Assembly: GCF_041381155.1 (NCBI RefSeq)
Contig: NC_091135.1
Location: 4,791,620-4,855,619, forward strand
Direction: 5' to 3'
DNA length: 64,000 nt
Origin: Argopecten irradians
Taxonomy: Eukaryota; Mollusca; Bivalvia; Pectinida; Pectinidae
The notes under the pieces are model-generated. The model was not told where the DNA came from and ran no database searches. It saw only the letters and a program-made list of their open reading frames with translations. Shown piece after piece: positions 24,406-34,848 of the stretch. How positions within the stretch are numbered: position 1 is the first letter of the stretch; each line of letters starts with the position of its first letter. Both the position numbers and the translations under genes were made by a program.

Positions 24406-24814
24406 GTAAGTATCGTATTGGCATTCCTCGTTTAATTCAAAGGCGTTCCAGTAGGTGCTGTGGCTGAGTAGGTGACGTTGATTTTATGGTTCAGTAGGCC
24501 TAACAGGATTTTGTATGGGGGATTTTTGAAACTACTATAATAGTGAACTTGGATGCAATGGATATTACATATTTCAAATTTTAGTCCAATTACACCAAGA
24601 AACAGTTTACCTCTGGAATTTCTCTTCAAAACTTATACATGTTGTATGTGTACCACTATTCTTGCCAAAATGAAGTAAAATGACTCCTTGTATTTCCAAA
24701 TTAATTTAGAAAAAGCATGCAGTCATCACAGACCCACCCCATGGATTATGACAAGATCTGTTATATTATAGTAATACTATTTTCAATGATGTTTGGCTTT
24801 CTCTTGTCTTGTAG

Positions 24815-25116
24815 AGCCAAAGAACCTGACTCACAACCTGACTCACATTCCAAGTATGGCTGGCAGACCTTTACTGATCAAGTTATTAGCATCATCAGTG
24901 AGAAGCGTGCCGGCGTCGTGTTCCTTCTTTTCGGCGAAAACAACAGCACACGAAAAAAAAAATTAATCGACATAAAAAAACACACTGTCATCAAACGTCC
25001 CATCCTTCTCCTTATTCATTTCATTTGTTTAATGAATACGATTGGAAGTGTTTTTCTTCGGTTGACGAGGCCTTGATGAGATGTGCGACCAAACAAAAAT
25101 GGACTGGTCACTGCCA
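24815..25116 (+). other. UNG: UNG copy A exon 4 (frameshifted)
   Basis: Starts after 'cttgtag' and completes the Gln codon of the VLTFQ motif. It encodes [14 protein letters not shown] and VVFLLFG. The run CGTCCCATCC has one C fewer than copy B (CGTCCCCATCC), so HPSP and everything after it are out of frame. The position of the copy B stop reads CCA here. Confidence 0.85.
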
Positions 25117-25138
25117 ATGTACTCCGCACAGTAATGTT

Positions 25139-25545
25139 TTTGAAATGGGTTTAATACTGGCCAAAATCAATCAATATTTACAAGATTTATGGGACTTTAA
25201 AATCGTCAAAACCGATAAATCCATGGTTTCCACTCGATAACTTTAGTATTTATTTTTCCATTTCAACCAAAATTTTATGTATTATTTCATATCAATGTGA
25301 TCTCGGATGAGTTTGATAATGGTCAAAATCCGTCAATATTTATAAGATTATGGGACTTTAAAATCGTCAAAACAGATAAATTCGTGGTTTCCGGTCGATA
25401 ACTTTAAAAATATTTAATGTCCGATTTCAACCAAGTTTTTTTATATTGCTTTATATCAATGAGATATTAAATGGGTTTGATACTGGTCAAAATCCGTCAA
25501 TATTTGACAGAATTACGGAACTTTAAAATCGTCAAAACAGTGTTA
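25139..25545 (+). repeat. ~165-bp tandem repeat downstream of UNG, copy A
   Basis: Two full units and one partial unit. Each holds 'ctggtcaaaatccgtcaata', 'gggactttaaaatcgtcaaaac' and 'gtttcc..tcgataacttta' (starts near 25139, 25305, 25465). The UNG copy A frame runs into the first unit, and stops at 25240 if the exon 4 frameshift is a sequencing error. Confidence 0.8.
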
Positions 25546-26030
25546 AGGGTTTGTTATACACTATCTGAAACCATGCAGTTAGAAATCAGGTTACGGACAC
25601 TACAGCAAAAGTGTAGTGTCCGTAACATTCACGACCCTGTAGTTCTTAGCAATACTCATAAGGAAATAAATTTTACATATTATGGCATACATGTATTAAA
25701 CCAAGTAGTTACTACACACAAAAAGGAATAAATGTTCAAAACATTATGTAGGAATAATGGAACTAGTTACGGACATTAATGTTTTTTACTTTTTTTTTCT
25801 TTACCCAATACAGGGTTATTGGATTTGATATAATTGAAGTATTTTTCTATAACAAGTGTGTTCGTTCTTGTTAACTAACAATGGTATATATGACTACTTT
25901 ATTGTCGTCAGCACATAGCAAAAATGTCATTAATAAATATATTGAGATGGAGGGGACCTAATTTTGAACCTTAAGTAACCCCATAAAGATACTACACCAG
26001 ATGCTTCAGTTGGAAACGTCTGTTACCGTT
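25546..26030. other. No gene seen (spacer)
   Basis: A short inverted pair around GTTACGGACACTACA / TGTAGTGTCCGTAAC (about 25590-25626) is present. Nothing else is recognised. Confidence 0.4.
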
Positions 26031-26300
26031 AGTTGGTTGGCTAGTCTTAATGTTCAACAACCACGGCTAAGGACGGTCTCCTTTGTATGAAATGTGTAAT
26101 GTGTGTGCCGTGTGGATGTCTGCATGTTTTGGGATACTGGGGTATATTCGTGTTGTCGCCTTGAAATAGTGGGACTTTTGCCCATTTCATGCTGAGCGGC
26201 AAGCAGAACAAAAAATACTACTGTTCTTTACTAAGCTTATGATGTGATTCGGCCAGGAAACCCAGACCCTTCCCCAGGTCGTGTGAAAGGCAGTCAAAGG
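26030..26300 (+). repeat. Interspersed repeat copy, mollusc type (diverged)
   Basis: Reads GGACGGTCTCCTTTGTATG...GTGTGTGCCGTGTGGATG, then GTTGTCGCCTTG and CTGAGCGGCAAGCAG. It is a diverged relative of the copy at 27535-28135 in the same order (GTCTCGTGTATGCGACGTGT; GCTGAACGCTCAGCCGGAGCAG). Class unknown. Confidence 0.55.
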
Positions 26301-26339
26301 ACCTGATCAAGTTATTGAGTATCAAAGCAACGGTAACAT

Positions 26340-27290
26340 TCATGTCGATCCAGAGGACAACAGGAAGAATGCACCAAGAACGTAAAAGCGGCGGAGATGG
26401 AGAGCCAGGGAGCTTGAAATCGGTTAGAGACTTAAGAGGAAACTAGTCTGGAAATTCACTCCCATGTACGCTTCAGTTAATCCCGAGGGCTATATATGAT
26501 GTCTTGTCACCAGAAACAAATCTACATAGATGGGGACTGGTTGACGACCAGATATGCCAGCAGAGTGACAAGACTGGAAGTCTAGGAGTAATAGAATCAT
26601 CTGTTCGTGTGAAGTGACACTGGCTAAAGGGCATTCCACATGGAAGTATGATCAGGTGCGTAGGTAACTACATCCTGAAGAGGATGTAAGGAAGGTGTAC
26701 ATTCAGAGGGAGTGGCAATGCAACAATGAACACGAATCTGGACATTTTGGGTCGTTCAGATGACTGGGAGATACGCGTGGTTCTCGGAGGGAGACAGCAA
26801 GTCTTCCCAGAGATGGCAAATACCACACTATGACCGGATATAGTGATGTTATCTCCTAGTAAGAGAGAACTGGTAATGCGTCCTGTGAGACGAGATGTGA
26901 ATCTGCCCACGAGCAAAAGAAGACAAATATGCTTAGTTGACTAGTGAATGCGGAAGGAAGGACTGACAGGCATAGACCTTCCCTGTAGAGGTTTGCCTCC
27001 GAGGATTTCTCAACCAGTCATACTGGACTAGAGAATGTTCGGAGCACTTGGCATCACAGGAGGTGCAATTTGGAAGACGGAAATGAGAGGGTTGGGGAAG
27101 GAGCCAGAGAAGTTAACTCAGTGGATGTGAATGAACATATGTGATAGAAGTTGGATGCTAACCATCTAACTGTCACGTCACCCGGAGAAAATAAGTGTTG
27201 GAACCCTCGAAGATAGATGGATCTGGCTGACGACGACAACGAAGGTTACTCAGCAATGCCAACAGCTGTATTCCGGTACTAGGTAATCCA
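26340..27290. repeat. Purine-rich unclassified repeat region
   Basis: About 950 bp of GA-rich DNA (GGAGATGGAGAGCCAGGGAG and similar). A related ~130-bp piece recurs at 29340-29470 (GGAGATGGAGAGCCAAGGAG). On the minus strand 26916-26668 is open for 82 codons but has no motif I recognise. Base composition differs clearly from the surrounding AT-rich DNA. Confidence 0.5.
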
Positions 27291-27534
27291 TAGTGATACT
27301 TGTATAAGCATTCCCCTATCTTTTTAAAGCAACAGTTTGTACTAGGCTTGTTTCTACATCAAGTAGGCTGATATTTTAGAGCAGTTTAAAGCTACACATT
27401 AGCAAAAGTGGTCTTTATATACAGGTAAATTGTGGTATAAGTGACCATTTGGGACCATTGTTCTTTTTCTATGAACGATATGCCTAAACCATACCAATCA
27501 AAATTCATTTAATTTGATTGGTTGAGTGATTATA
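27291..27534. other. No gene seen
   Basis: Featureless AT-rich sequence. Confidence 0.4.
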
Positions 27535-28135
27535 TTAACGTCCTAGTATTAACAGTCAATGTCGTTTAAGGACAGTCTCGTGTATGCGACGTGTGGCGTG
27601 TTTGATGTGCGTGTGTATTTTGAGAGGCTGCGATATATCTGTGGTGAGTCGTTTTGTTAAAGTAGAGCTATTGCCCTTTTTAGAGTGTTATCTTACTGAA
27701 GTACGCCCACAAAGACACCGAACAAGCACATCCCACTCTAGACTAGCCACCAGTCTCTAGAATATCAAAAAATCACTAAAATTTGGCTTGATTATTTTTG
27801 TCTCTATTGCATGCCTGATTCTAGACTAAGTTTTAAACTAGGGGGGAGACAATCTAGTAAAGAAGTCTTATCAGCAACTAAGGGTCTGGTGGCCAGTCTA
27901 ATCCCACTCAGTCACATGATACTTAATTATAACCGGGCGAAAAAGTCGCCGGCCCCTTTATGCTGAACGCTCAGCCGGAGCAGAAACTACCACATTCATA
28001 GACTGACAAGTGTGTCTCGGCTAACTGAATAGGTTAAGAAGAAGAAAGAAAAGATAACTAAAATAGTCGCCTTTTATGATTATGCAATAGGGGAAGCAGG
28101 TAAATTCTAACACCCTTCCTGCAGGGAATTAAAAT
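27535..28135 (+). repeat. Interspersed repeat, mollusc type, split by a MITE
   Basis: Starts ACGTCCTAGTATTAACAGTC, runs through TTTTGAGAGGCTGCGATAT and GAACAAGCACATCCCACTC, is interrupted by the 162-bp MITE, and resumes AGTCACATGATACTTAATTA...CCTTCCTGCAG. I recognise this order from bivalve sequence, but its class (SINE, Helitron or other) is not clear from the window. Confidence 0.6.
27739..27900. mobile_element. 162-bp MITE with 9-bp target duplication
   Basis: Ends TAGACTAGCCACCAG and CTGGTGGCCAGTCTA, flanked by ATCCCACTC on both sides (27730-27738, 27901-27909). The size of the duplication points to a Mutator- or hAT-like parent (8-9 bp). Confidence 0.88.
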
Positions 28136-28780
28136 TCATTAAGCATGTACAGGAATATGCTATTTATTTGGTATATTAAGATACGTTGATGCATTATGGA
28201 GCCTAACAAACCATTCAATATTTTCATAATAACATTTTCGAATACTGATTAAACTATTTTATGGCCCTTCTAAATATTGCACATGCTACTGTAGCCAGCA
28301 TAGTTAAACAACAATTAATCGATAGTCCAACATTACTAAAAAAAAAGTGGAAAAGGAGGGGCCAAATATTGATCCTATGGGGAATTCTTGTAAGGATACC
28401 ATAACAAGTTGCTGCAGTTGGAAGCCAGTTTCACTTACTGATTCTTATTACGGAGATAGATGCACATATTCCCCACCCAAACCATATACATTAAGCTGCC
28501 TCAGCAACAAGTGCGGAGGACAGACGAAAGTCCGTAGTGATATGGCAGTGTGTTGATCCAGGGCCAAACATCAATATTCCATGCATCTCAACTTGTGTGT
28601 TTGACAGCCAAATCCTCATACAAATGATGAATTATTGCGAAGAAAATTCTGGAATTCGGGAAGTTCTTTTCTAAAAAAAATTGACATGTGGATTAATTTA
28701 TGAAATATAATGAAATATATGGAGCCATAGAATGTAGACATTCTGGATATAGAATAGAAAGTGCGGACCTAATTCAGACA
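28136..28780. other. No gene confirmed
   Basis: A plus frame at 28347-28556 is open for 69 codons but has no recognised motif. A CTGCAGTTGGAA block near 28412 resembles 26000-26015 and may be repeat-derived. Confidence 0.35.
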
Positions 28781-28783
28781 CTT

Positions 28784-28784
<1 letters not shown>

Positions 28785-28829
<45 letters not shown>

Positions 28830-28874
28830 GTGTGTGTGTGTGTGTGGTGGGGGTGTGTGTGTGTGTGTGTGTGT
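28785..28874 (+). repeat. (GT)n microsatellite
   Basis: About 90 bases of GT dinucleotides with interruptions TTG and GGTGGGGG. Confidence 0.97.
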
Positions 28875-29140
28875 CATCAATCTACTATACACAGTGATAT
28901 TAGTTAAATGTATGATAGAAGTGAATCTACTTATATCTATTACGTTATTTATAGGATGATAATGGTTTATTCTCTCTTACTTGACAGGGTTATCCCGCGG
29001 TTGCTAGGGAAAGATTACTCTGTCTTTTTCCGGGCTAGGGAAAAAACCAGCTCACATGCACTAGATAGTGACGTCATCAATAAATGTGGCGTTAATGTCG
29101 ACTGAATTTTCACCATTTCTCTGTAAAGTATGGGAGAAAA

Positions 29141-29296
29141 AGAATCTTACATGGGCCAGTCAGGTGGACAGGGATATCTCAGCCCTTGTGAAAAATTTTG
29201 ACCATCAATCTTCGGCAAGCATCGGGTTGATTAGGCCAAAATCTTTCACTCAGGTTGGGATATCCCTGTCCACTTTACAGACCCATGTAAGATTCT
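29141..29296. mobile_element. Foldback MITE
   Basis: 156 bp. Left arm AGAATCTTACATGGG...GTGGACAGGGATATC is complemented at the right by GATATCCCTGTCCAC...CCCATGTAAGATTCT. Confidence 0.85.
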
Positions 29297-29339
29297 ATTA
29301 CTGATGATTAGGACTCAATACAGGATTAGCACATAAAAA

Positions 29340-29470
29340 GAAACTAACTAACGTCAGGAAGAAGAGGAAAGTGAAAGCGGGGAGATGGAGAGCCAAGGAG
29401 CATGGAATGGGTGGCAGACTAAAGAGAGGAAACTTTTACTAGGTACACACTCCCATGGTAGCTCTAGTTT
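29340..29470 (+). repeat. Second piece of the purine-rich repeat
   Basis: GGAGATGGAGAGCCAAGGAG...AGGAAACTTTTACTAGG parallels 26380-26470. Confidence 0.55.
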
Positions 29471-29784
29471 ACCATGAGAGTTGTCTATTATATTTTGTAA
29501 TCACAATCAAACTACATAATTCAATTTTGCTTGTAAGTTAACCAGCATTTTCAATGGCTACACAATTAACTAAATTTTAAAAATCAAGGAATAGATAGCG
29601 TCGCCGTTTGTAACGTCGCTTCTGATTTGGCTGATAACGGCGTTATGATTTCATAGAAAAAAAGTCCTAAGATGAATTGTGAAGATATTTCCTGTATTAA
29701 ATTGAATTATCAAGATTGATTTGAATCAATTTGTTTTTGTTATGGTACTAATACCACACAGGTCACGAAAACACTGGGTTCAAG

Positions 29785-30140
29785 TCAGTGTGAGAATTCA
29801 TTTACTTGGTGATCAGATTTTGCCAGATCTTGCTTCATGCTAGCAGAAGACTTTGTGACAAAGTGCTCAGCCGAATTAATTATCCCTGTATTCACCAAAG
29901 GTAAAAAGCAATTGGCTGCCTCAGGGGTTGACTTATCAAGGAAAATATCGTCTGTAAGAATCCACATGAGAGAGTAATAGGACAAATGAAGAACAGATTT
30001 ACGATGTTGAAAGGACCAATGTCAGTTCGATGTGTACGAAGTTTGAAAGACGAAAGTTTGTGATCAACAGAATCAAGTTGTGATAAATTGATTTCTGCTT
30101 GTGCTGCTTTAAATAATTTAATTTTAGGCATCGTGTACAA
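29785..30140 (-). pseudogene. Unidentified coding-like remnant
   Basis: Two minus-strand frames look protein-like. One is PKIKLFKAAQAEINLSQLD ... KLRTHRTDIG (30130 to about 30000). The other is WILTDDIFLDKSTPEAANCF ... LAKSDHQVNEFSH (about 29960 to 29785). They adjoin, and a shift of one frame would connect them. I do not recognise the family. Residue composition (few stops, mixed charged and hydrophobic residues) is unlike the surrounding DNA. It may be an exon of an old gene or a repeat-encoded piece. Confidence 0.35.
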
Positions 30141-30189
30141 AAGAGTGAATTTATATAGGCAATGGATGTTGTAGTACTGATCATGTAAT

Positions 30190-31185
30190 TAATTCAAATT
30201 TTATGGTTTCAAAATCTGTTGGTAAGCTGGCCATGGGAATTGAGTATTACTAGGATGATACTGATCATGAATCAATTTGAGAAAAAAAATCAATTAAAGA
30301 AACAGTTGTCGTATTTTCGGCATGAAATTATTGCTTCAAAAATAAGAGAGGGGCACTCACTACAGGGAATACAGTAAGTGTAATAATTATATGTCAATAA
30401 ACTTGTCAAATTATTTTATTTAAAAAAGAAAACTATCTTTAATCATGATCATAGAGTTACCATAATGTGACATTAACAATAACAGATGTAACTGTTTTTG
30501 TACCTGTCACTTGTCTATGTAAGAACACACTGATGTCTCGATATATAAATCACAATATTTGGCTACGATACAATAATTCATGATGTACCTAAAATTATCT
30601 TTATGAATTTGATCACTTTACTTCTTGCAAATTCAAACTTAAATTACATTTAGATTCGAAACAAGTCATTTCAATCAAACATATGTAAAAAGATTTCAAA
30701 CTAAGCCAGTCATTAACATTTTTTGAAGATATATTTTCTGTTTAATGTATTATATATTAAAAACAGCATAAATGTTTGTGAGTGTATCAAATATTGTATT
30801 GTAAAAAAATATCGTGATATGAATGTATCACAATAAATCATTGCACCTCTAGATCTACTGATTTTAGCAGATTTACAACTGGAGATAGTTCACTGCTCCT
30901 AGTACAAAATATCTCTTTATACAACATTTATCTGAAGTAACAAAAAAAAATCAAACTGAAAAAAAAAATCAATAATTTAATAGGAAAAACAACCTAATTA
31001 ACAAAATCTGCACCACTAAAGATATATCGCGTCAGCATAAAATATAACCTTCCTATATTTGTATGAAATATCACATTCATATAGTTTAAGTTTACATTCT
31101 ATGTAGGACATATCACAGATAAGTTTAACCTGTGCATACGGTATATATTTAGCTTCTATATAGGATATATTACAAACAAGTTTAA
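30190..31185. other. No gene seen; degenerate ~60-bp tandem repeat at the right end
   Basis: AT-rich. From about 31020 to 31187 there are loose repeats of 'taacctt...tctatataggacatatcaca', which resume at 32250 beyond the hAT-like element. Confidence 0.45.
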
Positions 31186-31187
31186 CC

Positions 31188-32246
31188 TTCAGGGATGGGT
31201 TCAATTACATAGCAATGTAATTAATTAAATTACACATTACATTTTAAAATGGCATTACCATTACCATTACATGTATTTTGCAATGTAATTAATTAAATTA
31301 CCATTACTTTACCAATGTAATTAATTAAATTACACATTACTTTCAGTTTTTTAATAAAAGAACAACTTTTATCCCACGGACTGGGCACTATAATAAATAT
31401 AGCTATCTTCATACAATACATATCCATGTACATTTGTATACTAATTTAAGATATGCATTCATTAGTAAGGTACTTTAAATTTCCAAATATCAGTGATCAG
31501 AAATATTACATAGTACGGATACTAAGATAGTCTACATTGGTAGAAGTAATGGAAAGAAAAAGAAATATTAGGTACATGTAATAATTGTGTTTACATGATA
31601 TGTATTAACTTTGCCACCTTTGAAATTCTATAGATGTGATAAAGTCATTGTAATGCAGTTTACCCCATAGTGTTTTTCTATATATATAAATGCATATTCT
31701 TTTACTAATATGTGCTGGAAACTAAATCTTTTATTAAGCCATATACCTAGTGTCACTTAGAATTTCACATTAGGTGTGATTCTAACCAGATATCTGGTAT
31801 AGACCCCTTGTTCTTTAAATCAAACTTTATTTTCTACCTAATTTGATACAATTAAGGGCATAGGTGGGAAAGACATTGTTCTCACTAATGATAATGAATG
31901 CTAAATAAAGAACTGTTATCAAACTATATGGTAGACATGCATAGTAATAATCACAAGGATATTAAAGCTAAAATGAAAAGATAAAAACTTTAGTGAGAAC
32001 AGAAATATGGAAAATATAATCTGACAAATCTATTTATATTCATGACCTTTAAAAAACATCACATGGAATTGAAATGTAATTGAAAAATAAATGAGCATTA
32101 CATGCATTTTTGTAATGTAATTAATTAAATTACCATTACATGTAATTGAAATTTGCTTCAATTACACATTACATTCAATTACTTGAAAAATTGTAATGCA
32201 TTACAATTAATTACCATTACATTTTCAATTACCCCATGCCTTCTGT
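31188..32246. mobile_element. hAT-like non-autonomous element with AATTAATTAAATTAC termini
   Basis: The left end reads CAGGGATGGGTTCAATTACA, followed by repeated AATGTAATTAATTAAATTAC. The right end is the approximate complement (TTTTCAATTACCCCATGCCTTCTG). CAGGGATGGG-type ends are usual for hAT elements. It splits a degenerate tandem repeat. No 8-bp duplication is certain and no transposase frame is present. Confidence 0.5.
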
Positions 32247-32289
32247 GCATATATATTAAGAACATATCACATTTGAATTAACCTTCTTT

Positions 32290-33892
32290 ATATATTTATA
32301 TTCTATATATGGTTTTTTTTTCCAGAAGGCCTTTCCCGCAACACTCACAATATAAATGTCCATCCGGTGAAACCCCCAGAATTTTTTTTCCGGTATCATG
32401 AATCCTGCATTGTCAACTTTCAATGATAAATGATGATCTGTGATATCTGTCATGAAGATTTCTCCTTGTCTCAAGTTCCACCCTGTTGTCTAACTTCATT
32501 AAGATTTGGTACAGTTTATATCCATCATCCTCATGAAGTTTTTCACCCCAGTTCAAGGCAGGTACATTAGGAGATGATGTGTTTATTATAATTAGGTATA
32601 TCAAATCTTTTTGAGGATTGACACTGATGGTTTCAAAATAGAAGTGTTCATTACCTCCCCTGCCACTGAAGCTGTAGTGCGGCCAGACGTCTGGTGATGC
32701 CATGTCAAAGAACTGAACCTTCTACTTTTCTAGATTGAGTTGCTGAAATATGTACAGTACTAAAGGTTCTGTCACATAACTCAGAGACATGCAGTTGAAT
32801 GCTGGTTGCTGTACAATTCTCTCAGGGGAAGTGGACGTTTCTTGTCGTCTGGTTTTGGTCCCAGTCCAATAAGATTTCCAGAAAAATCTTTAAATGCGCT
32901 TTACCCAACCAGATTCTCTCCTAAGGTACTCAATGACTGTAAGAATGTCTGTTGTTCTTCTTCAGTGACAGGTGTTGGCATTGTCTACTTTCTGTTTTTC
33001 TTGATTACACGATCTTTAGCCTCTTGTTTGTAGAATTGAATCTCCGAGATTGGTGCAGGCTTAACATCCTTTGTGAAGCACTGGTTCCACAAACAGGACT
33101 CATCTGTACAGGCAGACCTTGCACATGTATATCCAAAACGGACGGCAGATTACATCTTGAATAGTAGGGCACCAATATGCGAGCAAGTCTCCCAAAGCCA
33201 AAAAAAAGGAGTTTTTTTTAAATATTATATTAACTTGAAGACTTAAGAATGATTTTACCACAAAATTGTGCTGGCTTATATGTGTTGTCAATCCAAGACA
33301 GTGAGTGTGGTTATATGTTTAATTATAAAACAACAAGCTTATTTAATTGTAATACTGTTTCTGTAAAAGTAGTTATGCCCTTTGTTGGGCAGCAGCCATT
33401 GTCAACACCTCCGAGACAAAATCATTTCAAAACGATTATTTGATGATTATCTCTGGCCAGAAGATATCTTTCTTATTTATCAAAATGTTCATTTCTAATT
33501 TTTATTCACATTACAATAATGGCAGAATATTTATCTATCAAGACTTTAGATTAAATTTATTATAATCTCAAAATATATTTAGAATATTACATTTCTACAT
33601 CCTCCCAAGTCAAACAAAAATCTAATTTAATCACATAAAATACTTAACATGATATTATATGAAGAGATATAAATGTAATTACCCTGCCATAGTCGCAATG
33701 GGCAATAATAACTGGTCCATCTCTCTTTACAGCAACCCAACGGTAATGAGGTTCATCTGTTACCCTCCATGAGGGTTTAACATCGGCCTTTGCAATGATA
33801 TTTCCTGTAACTGTCTTTCTGTGAAGAACTGTCTGTACCCATCGAGAGACAAAGAATACATGGGCGTCCAGCAGGGATCTGTAATTTTCCAT
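32290..33892 (-). pseudogene. SWIM zinc finger + YqaJ-type nuclease gene remnant
   Basis: Minus-strand pieces, in order. An exon (33892 to about 33645) reads NYRSLLDAHVFFVSRWVQTV...KPSWRVTDEPHYRWVAVKRDG...IIAHCD, the first half of a SWIM-type Zn-binding domain, ending near a donor-like site. Its second half (a Cys-Ser-His block before GALLF-like sequence) is recognisable near 33190-33140. A Cys-rich linker with CFTKDVKPAPISEIQFY follows (about 33090-33020). A YqaJ/lambda-exonuclease-like domain comes last, with VPALNWG (near 32560) and a VSPDG...CECCG block (near 32350). In this family the nuclease is related to phage recombination exonucleases, and members in invertebrates often look mobile. 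It is broken in several places and clearly inactive. Confidence 0.72.
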
Positions 33893-34749
33893 AGCCTCTA
33901 ATGAATATACACCTGTAAAATAAATTCTTCATTTAAATGATAATTCTAATGTTTTTTCATTTACATACAGCTGGGTAGAAAAATCAAAATGGATATTTTT
34001 TATTCAAATTATTTTTTTTATCTCAATCAAAGTAAAAATTAAACAGTTTTAAACAATCTTCATATTTAAATGTGAATCTACAGTTTGCTGTTATCATTTT
34101 GTATTCTTGTTTACAAGTTATACATGTTACGCCCTGCAAATATGATTGTATATATCTAGATATTCACTTAATATAATAAGTTATAATGAGAAATTTCTGG
34201 ACGAAATCGTGTTTAGAAAAAAGCCCCATTGTACATGGTAGATAAGATATACAGCAAAAATTATATACAAGTATCAGAAGATAACCCTAAAGTGATGACA
34301 TGTGCATGTACCTTTCAATCATGTGGAATGGCATGACACGTTTTAATCATAGATCTATTTTAGCGTTTATACCTACAGATATAGGCATAAACCACAATGT
34401 TTTTATCATATACAGGTACATGTATATTTTAATTAATTATCTTTATTTTCAATCCCTACATTTAAGCATTAAACTATCTTCCTATAGCATCTATGATCTA
34501 TATAGATGCCAGAGCTTTGCAGTCAATCGTCATAATGCGCGCTAGCAAGTACAAATAAATGTAAATACTTAGATTATACACTACAAATCATTATTTTACT
34601 ACATGTATTTTGATGTAGATCTATATGCACATGTAGTTCTTGTGTTGATACCCAATGTCTTTCACAGACAAATATATACATGGGGATACAGGTATACGAG
34701 GTTCCTGCATAAATAACTTATGTAAACTCTAGGCCCAAGATCTGTCGTC
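33893..34749. other. No gene seen
   Basis: AT-rich DNA. The 81-codon plus frame at 34300-34545 has no features. Confidence 0.4.
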
Positions 34750-34848
34750 ATGGCTACCAGGCCTAGTGCCCTTTTCTCCTTTTTCCCCGCATCACCACGT
34801 AAGGCGACACCTTACTTTCAAGAGAGGATGATCAGTTCGGCGTCACAG
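34750..34848 (+). CDS. Candidate UNG2-like first exon (PCNA-binding N-terminus)
   Basis: An ATG-started 33-codon stretch reads MATRPSALFSFFPASPRK and continues to a phase 0 donor CACAG|GTAGGT. Nuclear UNG2 of vertebrates begins MIGQKTLYSFFSPSPARK, where QKTLYSFF is a PCNA-interacting box. The spacing LFSFF plus SPRK matches, though the usual Gln of the box is Pro here. It lies 7.2 kb upstream of, and on the same strand as, UNG exon 1 of copy B. The matching region of copy A would lie left of the window. A splice acceptor in the right phase in front of exon 1 is not obvious, so the linkage is inference. An unrelated protein with an FF-type PIP-like start is the alternative. Confidence 0.42.

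Larger units (their letters stand above)
8381..25116 (+). pseudogene. UNG: Uracil-DNA glycosylase, copy A (four exons, frame broken)
   Basis: Family 1 UNG removes uracil from DNA at the start of base-excision repair, in nucleus and mitochondrion. Exons by homology and GT-AG sites: 8381-8720, 23611-23658, 24227-24405 and 24815 to ~25116. Exon 1 carries the SW...EFTKDYF helix region. Exon 2 carries the water-activating loop GQDPYP. Exon 3 carries PPSLQNIYK and [16 protein letters not shown]. Exon 4 carries GWQTFTD and VVFLLFG. The frame is broken twice: one extra base in an AATTAAAAC run gives a stop just before the exon 1 donor, and a missing C destroys the catalytic HPSP motif of exon 4. Both lie in homopolymers, so base-calling error is possible. 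If the exon 4 C were a sequencing slip, the frame would run past the copy B stop to 25240. Intron 1 is 14.9 kb. Confidence 0.88.
1..25245 (+). repeat. Copy A of a large direct duplication
   Basis: Base 1 aligns with base 36023, and the two segments run collinearly to about 25245 in A and 63485 in B. The offset grows from 36022 at the left to 38214 at UNG exon 4 because of private insertions and deletions. Most shared noncoding DNA looks ~1% different by eye; intron 3 of UNG (409 bases in each) looks identical. The left end lies outside the window, because copy A begins inside a LINE. Either a segmental duplication or two haplotypes assembled in tandem would give this. Confidence 0.93.

Noticed and set aside
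24432-24629. Minus frame in UNG intron 3 (also 62646-62843)
   Set aside because: Lies wholly in a spliced intron, antisense, with no motif; identity between copies simply matches the surrounding intron.
28698-28897. Open frames of His-Thr and Val-Cys repeats on both strands
   Set aside because: They are translations of the (GT)n microsatellite.
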